64,000 bases of DNA from Terrisporobacter othiniensis (GCF_000808015.1 NZ_JWHR01000059.1:1-64000); one strand, 5' to 3'. Counted from the stretch's first letter, positions 17,503-26,658 are shown. The notes: generated by a model from the sequence alone, not told the origin. Numbers and translations are program-made.

Positions 17503-17811
17503 CTATTTGCATTTAAATGTTTCACATGATGAAAAGTGAGAATTAATAAGAACACTATCTGCACTACATCTAGAGTCGTTGTAATAAATGCAATTATAAG
17601 CTTCGCAAATTATATTTTCTGGTTCTGTATTACCACCTACCTCTATTGCACTAGTAAAAAATCCTACACTATCTGCAAAGTATGTTGAACAAGTAGTTTC
17701 AGATGTTCTTACTGCAGAATTACCTCTTATATGTATGTAACCAGCATGACAACATTTATCATAATTATGAGCACAATTAGTCGCTTGACAATATAATTTT
17801 TTTTCAGACAT
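17503..17811 (-). CDS. Cysteine-rich protein with two DUF1540 domains
   Basis: A 102-residue protein with two copies of a ~45-residue DUF1540 unit, starting at CQATNCAHNYDKCCHAG and CEAYNCIYYNDSRCSADS. Cysteine content is high. Related small proteins in Clostridia are often found in spore coat or exosporium preparations, but that link is family inference. No signal peptide. TAGGAGG precedes the start on the minus strand. It is monocistronic and converges with serS. Confidence 0.85.
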   Translation of the reverse strand: MSEKKLYCQATNCAHNYDKCCHAGYIHIRGNSAVRTSETTCSTYFADSVGFFTSAIEVGGNTEPENIICEAYNCIYYNDSRCSADSVLINSHFSSCETFKCK

Positions 17812-17914
17812 ATTATTTCCTCCTAATCAACACTTCATTACTTTATTTTTATCTAAAGTAAATAAAGTATGTATAAAGATATATAATTTCTGTGGAAATA
17901 TATTCTATTGTGAT

Positions 17915-18291
17915 ATGCTAAATATAGCTGATTTATTTGTAGCTACATTAATTGGGGGAAGGATATTTGTTGTAGTAAAAGATGCAGCATCTACCATGAG
18001 TACAAGTTTGATTTTAGCATTAGGGCTTTATATAAGATTCTAGTATTCATTTTGATTTATTATAAAAGGTTAAAGATAATAGATAAAAGGTACTTAATAG
18101 GTATATTTGCAACAGAAAGAGAACTTCTTTTAAAAAATATAGGAATTAAACAAATAAATCCATCATCAGCAACACAGATATTAATTTTAGAGACTATATT
18201 TGGAGTTATATTTTCTATCATAATTTATAGTGAACAAATTACAACAAAATTTGGCATAGGATTTGTATATATATATATATTGAAGTTGTAA
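17915..18291 (+). pseudogene. Decayed EamA/DMT-family transporter gene
   Basis: Two open fragments together resemble a drug/metabolite transporter. The first (17915-18043, 42 codons) begins MLNIADLFVATLIGGRIFVV, like the first helices of an EamA domain. A stop and frame change near 18041 lead into the second fragment (about 18043-18291), which begins in the second/third helix (YYKRLKIIDKRYLIGIF) and then jumps to a C-terminal EamA end (ILETIFGVIFSIIIYSEQIT). About 180 residues of a normal ~300-residue protein are missing, so this is a non-functional remnant with a frameshift and an internal deletion. Assignment rests on pattern memory. Confidence 0.6.
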
Positions 18292-18462
18292 TTTCTGAAA
18301 CAAAATTAAGTTTTTCAAGAAAAAAGAAGAAACTTGTATAGAAGACAATGATTAAAAAATAAATCTATTCACATATTAAGAAGGGTTTAAATAATATTTA
18401 AAGAAATTATATAATTAATTACTTTTAAATAAGAATATTATTTAGATACTGAGGTGAATCCA

Positions 18463-19530
18463 TTGAAGAAAATAAAATATTCGAGGCTCTTTATACTAGG
18501 GATACTTATATATTTAGTATTTAAAGGAGTAACTCTTTTAATAGGATTGAATACATCTGTATTAGTACTAAAAGATGATTTTTACACTATGAAAGTTAAG
18601 GAAAAGTGTATTGTTATAAGAGATGAATATTTAATAAAAAGTGATACTAGTGGAACACTATCTTTGCTAGTAAATAATAATGAAAAAGTTCAAAAATCTC
18701 AGAATATAGCTACCATATACAATAACAATATAGATGATAGTATTAATAAAGAAATAAATAATTTAAAAGAAGAGATAAAGGACTTGGAAAGAGAAAACAA
18801 TGCATTAAAAATTGGTATATTATCTGTAAAAAAAGAAGAATTAAAAATATTAGAAGAAAAAGTTAAAGCTAATGCTACCAATTATTATGCTAGTACATCT
18901 GGAATTATATCTTATAAATATGACAACAATGAAAATAAATATAATAGTGATGATTTGTCTAATTTAACTAAAGAAGATATAGAAAATCTAAGTAATAACT
19001 ATATACCAACTTCAACTAATAATAAAAAGATAAAACAAGGTAATATTATAGCTAGATTGATAAACAATAATGAGTATTATGTGGCATTTGTAAGTGAAGA
19101 TAATAAGTTGTTTAATGAAGGTGATAGTGTTAAAATTAAAATTAAGAATGAGGAAATAAATGGCGAAATATATAAAATATATAAAAAAAATAATTGTTTT
19201 ATTATAGTAGTTAAAATTACACAACAAAATCTTGAAATTTACGATACAAGAGTGGAAGAATTTGATATAATATATAGACAAATGGAAGCTTTAAGGATAC
19301 CGAAAGAATCTATAGTAAAAAAGGACAGCAAAACAGGTGTATATGTTATAAATGAAGAAAATAATAAGCCAGAATTTATAGAAATTAAAGGTATTTCTTT
19401 TGAGGACGATACTTATGTATATGTGGATTTTAGAAGTAATGAAGTTAATGGGGTAAACACAATTAAATTGCATGATAGAATTATTTTAAGACCTAATTTT
19501 ATAAACAAAAGAATTACAAAGATTAATTAG
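18463..19530 (+). CDS. HlyD-like membrane-fusion protein upstream of the sepF cluster
   Basis: A 355-residue protein with one N-terminal membrane helix (about residues 8-28), a biotinyl-lipoyl-like segment, a coiled coil of acidic and basic heptads around residues 85-135, and a beta-rich C-terminal part. This is the layout of HlyD/membrane-fusion proteins, but no ABC transporter or outer-membrane partner is encoded nearby. I favour the TTG start at 18463, with GAGGTGA upstream, over GTG 18454. It lies 27 bases before yggS, so it is probably cotranscribed with yggS-sepF-yggT-ylmH-divIVA and may have a cell-envelope or division role; that is inference. Confidence 0.7.
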   Translation: MKKIKYSRLFILGILIYLVFKGVTLLIGLNTSVLVLKDDFYTMKVKEKCIVIRDEYLIKSDTSGTLSLLVNNNEKVQKSQNIATIYNNNIDDSINKEINNLKEEIKDLERENNALKIGILSVKKEELKILEEKVKANATNYYASTSGIISYKYDNNENKYNSDDLSNLTKEDIENLSNNYIPTSTNNKKIKQGNIIARLINNNEYYVAFVSEDNKLFNEGDSVKIKIKNEEINGEIYKIYKKNNCFIIVVKITQQNLEIYDTRVEEFDIIYRQMEALRIPKESIVKKDSKTGVYVINEENNKPEFIEIKGISFEDDTYVYVDFRSNEVNGVNTIKLHDRIILRPNFINKRITKIN

Positions 19531-19556
19531 TATAAGGAATAAGAAGGTGATAATTT

Positions 19557-20252
19557 ATGTCAATTAAAGATAATATAATATCTATTAAACAAAATATTAA
19601 TGATATAAGAAAAGAAAGTAACAGACAAGAAGACGTAAATTTAATGGCAGTTACTAAAACTGTAGATGTAGATAAAGTTTTAGAAGCTATAGATGCAGGA
19701 ATTACAGATATCGGTGAAAATAAACCTCAAGAATTAGCTAGAAAGTATGAAGTTATTGGCGATAAAGTTAGATATCATTTAATAGGTACTTTACAAACTA
19801 ATAAGGTAAAGTACATAATTGATAAAGCTTATATGATCCATTCTTTAGATAGAATATCTTTATGTGAAGAAATTCAAAAAAGAGCTGAAAAAATAGATAG
19901 GATAATTAATTGTTTAGTTCAAGTTAATATTTCAAAAGAAGAAAGTAAACATGGACTGGAGGAAGAGTTTGTAATAGATTTTATAAAAGAAGTATCTAAC
20001 AACTATAAAAATATACATATTAAAGGATTAATGACAATGGCACCTTTTATAGATGATGAAGAAGAAATAAGAAAGGTATTTAGAAGTCTAAAGAATTTAT
20101 CATTACAAATTAAGGACTTAAACTTACCAAATGTAGAAATGGATACTTTATCTATGGGGATGAGCCATGATTATAAAATTGCAATAGAGGAAGGGGCTAC
20201 AATTGTAAGAGTAGGAACTTCAATATTTGGACAAAGAAATTATAACAAATAG
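19557..20252 (+). CDS. YggS/PLPBP-family pyridoxal-phosphate homeostasis protein
   Basis: A 231-residue PLP-binding barrel protein. Diagnostic parts: LMAVTKTVDVDKV with the PLP lysine near residue 37, GENKPQELARKYE, HLIGTLQTNK, and LSMGMSHDYKIAIEEGAT with the C-terminal phosphate-binding GTSIFG. The family buffers free PLP and affects amino-acid and keto-acid pools rather than catalysing a reaction. Its place directly before sepF is conserved in Firmicutes. A ribosome-binding site AGAAGGTGA precedes the ATG. Confidence 0.95.
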   Translation: MSIKDNIISIKQNINDIRKESNRQEDVNLMAVTKTVDVDKVLEAIDAGITDIGENKPQELARKYEVIGDKVRYHLIGTLQTNKVKYIIDKAYMIHSLDRISLCEEIQKRAEKIDRIINCLVQVNISKEESKHGLEEEFVIDFIKEVSNNYKNIHIKGLMTMAPFIDDEEEIRKVFRSLKNLSLQIKDLNLPNVEMDTLSMGMSHDYKIAIEEGATIVRVGTSIFGQRNYNK

Positions 20253-20274
20253 AAAGTATAGGGAGGAATATAAA

Positions 20275-20742
20275 ATGAGTGAAGGATTTATAAAGAAATT
20301 TAAAGATTGGATGTCAATTGAAGAAGATGAATACGATGGAGAAGATGAATATGATGGTATTCAAGAAGAATCAGATCAAGAAGAATCTAAATTAGAAGCT
20401 ACTAATTCTCAAGTAACAAGAAGTAGCAAAGTTGTTAATATACATACTAATAGTCAAATGAAAGTTGTTATAGCTGAACCTAAAAAATATGATGATGTGA
20501 CTATAATAGCAGATCATCTAAGACAAAGAAGAGCTGTAATAGTTAATTTAGAAAGTGTAGAAGAAGAGCCAGAAGTTAAAAAGTCTATATATTACTTTAT
20601 AAGTGGAGCAGTATATATACTAGATGGAAGTATGCAAAAGGTTTCTAAGTCAATATTTATATTAGCCCCAAACAATGTGGATATAGATGCAAATATTAAA
20701 AAAGAGTTAGAAAGTAAAGCATTTTTTCCATGGCAAAAATAA
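20275..20742 (+). CDS. sepF: Cell division protein SepF
   Basis: A 155-residue protein with an N-terminal amphipathic membrane-targeting helix (MSEGFIKKFKDWMS), an acidic linker, and the C-terminal SepF domain (from VVIAEPKKYDDVTIIADHLR to the end). SepF binds FtsZ, forms rings and anchors the Z-ring. I chose the ATG at 20275 with GGGAGGA upstream; an earlier in-frame ATG overlaps yggS. SepF and the neighbouring DivIVA make this a division and polarity cluster. Confidence 0.96.
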   Translation: MSEGFIKKFKDWMSIEEDEYDGEDEYDGIQEESDQEESKLEATNSQVTRSSKVVNIHTNSQMKVVIAEPKKYDDVTIIADHLRQRRAVIVNLESVEEEPEVKKSIYYFISGAVYILDGSMQKVSKSIFILAPNNVDIDANIKKELESKAFFPWQK

Positions 20743-20761
20743 TACATAAAGGAGAAAAACC

Positions 20762-21022
20762 ATGCAAATGATAGCTGTATTACTGATTAAGCTTTTAAAC
20801 ATATTAAGTTGGATTATTTTAATACAATGTTTAATGTCTTGGTTTCCAGGAGCTAGATACTCAAGGGTATACGAAATATTAAGTATGTTTACAGAGCCTT
20901 TAGTGGGACCGATTAGAGAACTTTTATTTAGATATATAGATATACCAATAGATTTTTCACCAATTATAGCTTTTTTTGTAATATCAATGGCACAAAGATT
21001 AATCGTAAGCTTGGCTTGGTAA
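20762..21022 (+). CDS. YggT-family membrane protein
   Basis: An 86-residue protein with two membrane helices (about residues 5-27 and 63-83) around a conserved loop (PGARYSRVYEILSMFTEPLV). YggT proteins are small integral membrane proteins linked to division and osmotic tolerance in several bacteria. Position between sepF and ylmH is conserved across Firmicutes. GGAGAA precedes the ATG. Confidence 0.92.
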   Translation: MQMIAVLLIKLLNILSWIILIQCLMSWFPGARYSRVYEILSMFTEPLVGPIRELLFRYIDIPIDFSPIIAFFVISMAQRLIVSLAW

Positions 21023-21035
21023 AATAGGTAATAAA

Positions 21036-21821
21036 ATGGACAAGTTAAAATTAACATCTCACATTAAAGATACAGATTTAAAAAATAAGATGTTTAGAAT
21101 AATTGATAAAGCAAATGGCTGTTTAAAAAATTATGATGTAAGATATAGTGATTTTTTAAATCCGTTTGAAGTGGAGAATGCTAAAGCAATTTTAAATTCT
21201 AATAGCGACTTGAAATATACAGTTGATGGTGGTTATGATGAAAGCGAAAGAAAAATAGTATTTATTTATCCATTTTATATGGAATATGAAGATATAAATG
21301 AAACTTTGAGATTTATACAAATAGAAGGAAATTTCAAATTTAAATCAATCAGTCATAAAGATTATCTAGGTTCTTTATTAAGTCTAGGTATAAAAAGAGA
21401 AAAAATTGGAGATATAATTATACATGAGAACTTTTGTCAGGTAATTGTTACTTTTGATATCTGTGATTTTATTTTAATGAACTTAGAGAAGGTTGCTAGG
21501 AACAATGTGAAGTTAAAAGAAATTTCTAGAAATGACATTCTTTATAATATACCTAATTATAAAGAGGTTAACTTTACTGTTTCTTCAAGTAGAATAGATT
21601 GTATAATAAGTGGTATGTACAATATTTCGAGACAAGAAAGTGCTAAGTTAATAAATAACGAAAAAGTTCAAGTTAATTATGAAAAAATCACATCTTGCTC
21701 AAAAGAAATAAAATCAGAATCTCTGATATCCGTCAGAGGAAAAGGTAGATCACAAATAACTAATATTGGTGATTTAACTAAAAAAGGAAAAATAAAAGTT
21801 CAAGGAAAATTATTATTGTAG
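21036..21821 (+). CDS. ylmH: YlmH, S4-domain RNA-binding protein
   Basis: A 261-residue protein with an N-terminal YlmH domain and a C-terminal S4 RNA-binding domain (from about residue 180: VSSSRIDCIISGMYNISRQE, ending in a basic RGKGRSQI region). In B. subtilis and relatives YlmH acts on stalled 50S subunits in a quality-control pathway; RqcH, the elongation factor of that pathway, is encoded at 38785-40548. It follows yggT by 13 bases. Confidence 0.92.
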   Translation: MDKLKLTSHIKDTDLKNKMFRIIDKANGCLKNYDVRYSDFLNPFEVENAKAILNSNSDLKYTVDGGYDESERKIVFIYPFYMEYEDINETLRFIQIEGNFKFKSISHKDYLGSLLSLGIKREKIGDIIIHENFCQVIVTFDICDFILMNLEKVARNNVKLKEISRNDILYNIPNYKEVNFTVSSSRIDCIISGMYNISRQESAKLINNEKVQVNYEKITSCSKEIKSESLISVRGKGRSQITNIGDLTKKGKIKVQGKLLL

Positions 21822-21832
21822 GAGGGGAATAT

Positions 21833-22363
21833 ATGATAACTCCAATGGACATAGAAAATAAAGAGTTTAAAAAAGGATTTAGAGGATACCATGAAGATGA
21901 GGTTGATGAATTCTTAGATAGGGTAAAAGAAGATTTTGAAAATCTATATAGAGAAAATTTAGATTTAAAGGAAAAAATCAAATTGTATCAAGAACAAGTA
22001 AGCAGATATAAAACTATAGAAAAAACTTTAAATGATACATTAATAACTGCTCAAGCAGCAGCTAAAGATACTTGTGAAGCTGCAAATAAAAAAGCTAAGA
22101 TGACAGTAGATGAGGCAGAATTAAAAGCAAAACAAATAACAGAAAACTGCAGAGAACAGATTGATACATTAAGGAAAGAATATGATGATTTAGTAAAAAA
22201 CTTTAAAAGATTTAGAAATAGATTTAAATCTTTAATAAAAGAAGAGATAGAAACTATAGATGATATATTCTCTGATGTTGATGAGCATTTAAGTGTAGAT
22301 GGTTTATATGAAGAAGAACATACTTATTTAGTAGAAGATGAGGCTGCTACTTCTATGGAATAA
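21833..22363 (+). CDS. divIVA: Cell division protein DivIVA
   Basis: A 176-residue coiled-coil protein. The N-terminal membrane-curvature-sensing domain is clear (ITPMDIENKEFKKGFRGYHE, then DEVDEFLDRV), followed by a long charged and alanine-rich coiled coil (residues ~30-145) and an acidic C-terminus. It marks cell poles and septa and recruits division and sporulation factors. AGGAGGGG precedes the ATG. It is the last gene of the cluster, followed by the ileS promoter. Confidence 0.96.
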   Translation: MITPMDIENKEFKKGFRGYHEDEVDEFLDRVKEDFENLYRENLDLKEKIKLYQEQVSRYKTIEKTLNDTLITAQAAAKDTCEAANKKAKMTVDEAELKAKQITENCREQIDTLRKEYDDLVKNFKRFRNRFKSLIKEEIETIDDIFSDVDEHLSVDGLYEEEHTYLVEDEAATSME

Positions 22364-22388
22364 GAAAAATGTTTAAATAATAATTATA

Positions 22389-22417
22389 TTGACTGAAGAG
22401 GTAAGTTATTGTATACT
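22389..22417 (+). promoter_or_regulatory. Sigma-A promoter of the ileS T-box transcript
   Basis: TTGACT (22389-22394), 17-base spacer, TATACT (22412-22417). Transcription would begin close to 22424, just before T-box stem I. Confidence 0.8.
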
Positions 22418-22444
22418 TTAAGAATATAATTACATATTAAAAAA

Positions 22445-22690
22445 AGCAATGATAGAGAGAGTAGGCTTTTGGATATTCTACAGAGAGTTGGATAAGCTGA
22501 GAACCAACGTATTGAATAAAGTTGAAAATCACTCTGGAGCTGCAGGCTGAAAGATTTTAATCAATTAAGCTATGCCGGTTAGTGTCGTTAAACTATAGAG
22601 TGTTATATATACTACAAGTATATATAGAATTAGGGTGGTAACGCGATTTCAACTCGTCCCTTTTATTAGGGGACGAGTTTTTTTATGTTT
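22445..22690 (+). ncRNA. T-box leader (isoleucine) controlling ileS
   Basis: The conserved T-box core AGGGTGGTAACGCG is at 22632-22645. A terminator stem follows (22651-22660 with 22670-22679, GGGACGAG arm, then T7). Stem I occupies about 22452-22535; the likely specifier triplet is ATC at 22528-22530, just before the closing stem strand ACTCT, which reads isoleucine and matches the downstream gene. Uncharged tRNA-Ile would pair here and with the T-box bulge (GGTGG) and switch the terminator to an antiterminator, raising ileS expression on isoleucine starvation. Confidence 0.93.
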
Positions 22691-22814
22691 AAAATACCTT
22701 AATTTTAAATTATACTAACCAAAGTTATAAATATGTATATTGGCATTTAAGTCAATAAAAATGGGAATAATTAAATTTTATACTAATAAATAATCAAGAA
22801 AGGGTGAACTTAAT

Positions 22815-25800
22815 ATGGCAAAATTTAAGCCACTAGTAGATTCTTCAGTAAAAGATGCTGAGAGTCAAGTGTCAGAATATTGGAAACAAATAGATATACT
22901 AGACAAAACATTAGAAAAAGGACAAAATGATCCTAGCTTCGTATTCTACGAAGGACCTCCAACAGCAAATGGTAATCCAGGTATACACCATGTTGTTGCT
23001 AGAACTTTAAAAGACTGGGTTTGTAGATATAAAACAATGAGTGGATATCAAGTTAAGAGAAAAGCTGGATGGGATACTCATGGACTACCAGTTGAACTTC
23101 AAGTTGAAAAAGAATTAGGTTTAACTAATAAACAACAAATAGAAGAGTATGGTATAGCTGAGTTCAACCAAAAATGTAGAGAGTCTGTTTTCACTTACGA
23201 AAGTAAATGGAGAAATATGACTGAGAGAATGGCATATGAAGTTGATTTAGATAATCCATACATAACACTAGATAATAACTATATAGAATCAGTTTGGTGG
23301 ATACTAGATAAATTCAATAAAGAAGGATATTTATACGAAGGTCATAAGATACTTCCATACTGCCCAAGATGTGGAACTGGACTTGCATCACATGAGGTTG
23401 CTCAAGGATACAAAGAAGTTAAAACTAATACAGTTATAGCTAAATTCAAGAGAAAAGATGCTGAAAATGAATACTTCTTAGCTTGGACAACTACTCCTTG
23501 GACTCTACCTTCAAACGTTGCATTAACAGTTAACGGAGAAGTTGATTACTTAAAAGTTAAAAAAGATGATGAAATATATTATGTTTCTAAACCTTTAGCA
23601 AATAAAGTTTTAGGAGAAGGAACTTATGAAATATTAGAAGAGATGAAAGGTGCTGAATTAGAAGGTGTTGAATATGAGCAATTAATGCCATTTGTAACAA
23701 CAGATGAAAAAGCATTCTTTATAACTTTAGGTGATTATGTAACTACTGAAGATGGTACAGGTATAGTCCATACTGCTCCAGCTTTCGGTGAAGACGACTA
23801 CAATCTAGGAAGAAAATATAACTTACCAGTATTACAACCTGTTGATGAAAGTGGTAAATTTACTGCTACTCCATGGGAAGGTAAATTTGTTATGGAAGAC
23901 GGTTTAGACGTTGAAATAATAAAATGGTTAGCGCATGAGAACAAATTATTCTCTAAATTAAAAGTAGAACATAACTACCCACACTGTTGGAGATGTTCAA
24001 CTCCACTTGTATACTATGCAAAACCAAGCTGGTATATAGAAATGACTAAATTAAAAGATAAATTAATAGAAAATAATAATACTGTTAACTGGTATCCAAA
24101 ATTCGTTGGTGAAGGAAGATTTGGTAACTGGTTAGAAAATTTAAATGATTGGGCAGTATCAAGAACAAGATACTGGGGTACTCCACTTAACGTATGGAGA
24201 TGTGAATGTGGTCATAAGGATTCAGTAGGTTCTAGAGAAGAGTTAGCGGCTAAAGCTGTTGAAAATATAGATCCAAAAACTGTAGAGCTTCACAGACCAT
24301 ATGTAGATGATATACATTTAAAATGTGAATGTTGTGGAAAGCCAATGACAAGAGTAACAGAAGTTATAGATTGTTGGTTTGATAGTGGTGCAATGCCATT
24401 TGCTCAACATCACTATCCATTTGAAAATAAAGAAAACTTTGATCAATTATTCCCAGCAGATTACATCTGTGAAGGTATAGATCAAACTAGAGGATGGTTC
24501 TATTCATTACTTGCTATATCTACATTTGTTACAGGAAAAGCTCCTTACAAAAATGTACTTGTTAATGACCTAGTTCTTGATAAAGATGGTAAGAAAATGA
24601 GTAAATCTAGAGGAAATACAGTAGATCCATTTGAATTATTCGATAAATATGGAGCAGATGCTTTAAGATGGTATCTATTATATGTATCTCCACCATGGAC
24701 TCCAATAAGATTTGATGAATCAGGTCTTAGAGAAATACAAAGTAAGTTCATAGGAACTATCAAAAACGTATACAATTTCTTTGCATTATATGCAAACACT
24801 GATAATGTAAATCCAACTGATTTCTTTGTTGAATACAAAGATAGACCAGAATTAGATAGATGGATATTATCTAGATTCAACCACTTAAAGAAAGAAACTG
24901 AAGAAAACTTAGCAATATTCGAAGTTAACAAAACTATAAGAAGCATACAATCATTTATAAATGATGATTTATCTAACTGGTATATAAGACGTTCAAGAAG
25001 AAGATTCTGGGCTACTGAATTAACAGAAGATAAAAAAGCAGTATATAATACTACTTATGAATTATTAACTGAGCTTTGTAGAATGATAGCTCCATTTGCT
25101 CCATATCTTTCTGAAGAAATATACAGAGATTTAACTAATGAAGAATCAGTTCACTTAGCATCTTACCCAAGAGCTAATGAAGAATTAATAGATTTAGAAT
25201 TAGAAGAAAAAATGGAAATAACTAAAACTTTAGTAACTTTAGGTAGAGCATCTAGAGAAGAAAGTAAAATAAAAGTTCGTCAACCAGTTCAAAAAGTATT
25301 AGTTGATGGGAAGTATGAAGCTCAAATAAGTGACGTTGTAGACTTAATAAAAGAAGAACTTAACGTTAAAGAAGTTGTATTTGCTGTTGATTTAAGTGAA
25401 TACATGAACTATAGCTTAAAACCAAACTTCAAAGCTTTAGGACCAGTTTTAGGTAAGAAGATGGGAATGTTTGCAGGTGCTTTAGGTAAATTACAAGCTA
25501 ATGAAGTAGTACCTAAGTTAGAATCTGGTGAAAAATTAACTGTTGATTTAGCTGGAGAATCATTTGAATTTGGAAAAGATGATGTATTAATAAATATATC
25601 GGCTAAAGAAGGATTCGACGTATGTATGGAAAATAACATATTCGTTATATTAGATACTAATTTAACTTCAGAGTTAATAGAAGAAGGATATGTAAGAGAG
25701 TTCATATCAAAAGTACAACAATTAAGAAAATCTAATGATTTCGAAGTATTAGATAATATAGATATAAAATTCTGCGCAGATGATGAAATAGCTAAAGCTG

Positions 25801-25928
25801 TAAGTAATTTTGATGAATATATCAAAAATGAAACTTTAGCATTAGATATAGAAAGAGTAGAAGATGATACTTTAGAAGTATTTGATCTAAATGGACATGA
25901 CGCAGGAATAAAAGTTATAAGAAAATAA
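22815..25928 (+). CDS. ileS: Isoleucine--tRNA ligase, long eukaryote-like type
   Basis: A 1037-residue class I synthetase. The HIGH-type motif reads GNPGIHH, the ATP motif is KKMSKSRGN, and GWDTHGLPVELQVEKEL and WYRS-like editing-domain regions are present. At 1037 residues it is longer than ordinary bacterial IleRS (about 920-940) and matches the type 2 (eukaryote-like) class, several members of which are insensitive to mupirocin. Codon use is biased to C-ending codons as in highly expressed genes. It is controlled by the T-box immediately upstream. Confidence 0.97.
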   Translation: MAKFKPLVDSSVKDAESQVSEYWKQIDILDKTLEKGQNDPSFVFYEGPPTANGNPGIHHVVARTLKDWVCRYKTMSGYQVKRKAGWDTHGLPVELQVEKELGLTNKQQIEEYGIAEFNQKCRESVFTYESKWRNMTERMAYEVDLDNPYITLDNNYIESVWWILDKFNKEGYLYEGHKILPYCPRCGTGLASHEVAQGYKEVKTNTVIAKFKRKDAENEYFLAWTTTPWTLPSNVALTVNGEVDYLKVKKDDEIYYVSKPLANKVLGEGTYEILEEMKGAELEGVEYEQLMPFVTTDEKAFFITLGDYVTTEDGTGIVHTAPAFGEDDYNLGRKYNLPVLQPVDESGKFTATPWEGKFVMEDGLDVEIIKWLAHENKLFSKLKVEHNYPHCWRCSTPLVYYAKPSWYIEMTKLKDKLIENNNTVNWYPKFVGEGRFGNWLENLNDWAVSRTRYWGTPLNVWRCECGHKDSVGSREELAAKAVENIDPKTVELHRPYVDDIHLKCECCGKPMTRVTEVIDCWFDSGAMPFAQHHYPFENKENFDQLFPADYICEGIDQTRGWFYSLLAISTFVTGKAPYKNVLVNDLVLDKDGKKMSKSRGNTVDPFELFDKYGADALRWYLLYVSPPWTPIRFDESGLREIQSKFIGTIKNVYNFFALYANTDNVNPTDFFVEYKDRPELDRWILSRFNHLKKETEENLAIFEVNKTIRSIQSFINDDLSNWYIRRSRRRFWATELTEDKKAVYNTTYELLTELCRMIAPFAPYLSEEIYRDLTNEESVHLASYPRANEELIDLELEEKMEITKTLVTLGRASREESKIKVRQPVQKVLVDGKYEAQISDVVDLIKEELNVKEVVFAVDLSEYMNYSLKPNFKALGPVLGKKMGMFAGALGKLQANEVVPKLESGEKLTVDLAGESFEFGKDDVLINISAKEGFDVCMENNIFVILDTNLTSELIEEGYVREFISKVQQLRKSNDFEVLDNIDIKFCADDEIAKAVSNFDEYIKNETLALDIERVEDDTLEVFDLNGHDAGIKVIRK

Positions 25929-25940
25929 TAGCTTAAATTA

Positions 25941-25990
25941 AAAAAAGAGCTACCTCTTAGTTAATAACTATAAAGAGGTAGTTCTTTTTT
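25941..25990. terminator. Bidirectional terminator between ileS and tetR
   Basis: A long stem of about 14 bp (arms near 25943-25958 and 25973-25989) flanked by A and T runs. It overlaps the 3' end of the minus-strand regulator gene. Confidence 0.85.
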
Positions 25991-26564
25991 TATTTGAATA
26001 ATCTATTAAGAATTTAGCAATTTCTGCATAAGGTACTTTTTCAGCTTTTAAAAGCGCTTGTACTACTAATCCATCTACTACAGACATTAGTAGGAAGGAA
26101 GCCCCTTTGGCATGTGATTTATCAGCTATAATTTGTGTCATTTGATTCTCTAAAGTGGTCCTCCACTCTACGTATTTCACGCCAATTCTTTCTCTTAAAG
26201 CATTATTGCCCATTATTGCTTCACAAATTAAGTACATATGTATTCTGCCAGTACTCTCAATGTTTGAAATATTTTTAAGAACTACTAATACAAATTCTTC
26301 AGTAGTAAAATGAAAATTTATTTCTTTTATGCAATCCAACAATGCCTCTGATAGTATGCTTAAATGATTATCGGCTATATCAAAAATAATATCGTCTTTT
26401 GATGCATAATGGTAATATAATGTGCCTTTACTTATGTTAACTTCTCTTGCTATATCTGCCAAAGAAGTATTATTTATACCATTTTTAGTCATTAAATCAA
26501 TAGAAGTTAATAAAATCTTTTCCTTCATATTATGATTTTGTTTAGTGGCTCTATCTAATTTCAT
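25968..26564 (-). CDS. TetR/AcrR-family transcriptional regulator
   Basis: A 198-residue regulator. The N-terminal TetR helix-turn-helix is clear: KILLTSIDLMTKNGINNTSL followed by ADIAREVNISKGTLYYHYAS (residues ~15-58). The C-terminal ligand-binding domain is helical and not assignable to a ligand. It is transcribed divergently from the DegV-family gene, and a perfect 16-bp palindrome lies over that gene's transcription start. Since DegV proteins bind fatty acids, a fatty-acyl ligand is a reasonable guess. Confidence 0.92.
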   Translation of the reverse strand: MKLDRATKQNHNMKEKILLTSIDLMTKNGINNTSLADIAREVNISKGTLYYHYASKDDIIFDIADNHLSILSEALLDCIKEINFHFTTEEFVLVVLKNISNIESTGRIHMYLICEAIMGNNALRERIGVKYVEWRTTLENQMTQIIADKSHAKGASFLLMSVVDGLVVQALLKAEKVPYAEIAKFLIDYSNKKRTTSL

Positions 26565-26599
26565 ATTTTAAACCTTCCTAACTTTACTTATCTACACTT

Positions 26600-26628
26600 A
26601 TTATAATGTCACAAAAAAATATTGTCAA
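26600..26628 (-). promoter_or_regulatory. Consensus sigma-A promoter of the tetR gene
   Basis: On the minus strand TTGACA (26628-26623), 17 bases, TATAAT (26605-26600): a perfect consensus promoter reading into the regulator gene. Confidence 0.85.
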
Positions 26629-26658
26629 ACTAGAAAAAACATTTTCATTCTTTAAATA

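Noticed and set aside
24545..25825. Long minus-strand open frames inside ileS
   Set aside because: They lie antisense to a strongly conserved synthetase, lack ribosome-binding sites and arise from its biased codon use.
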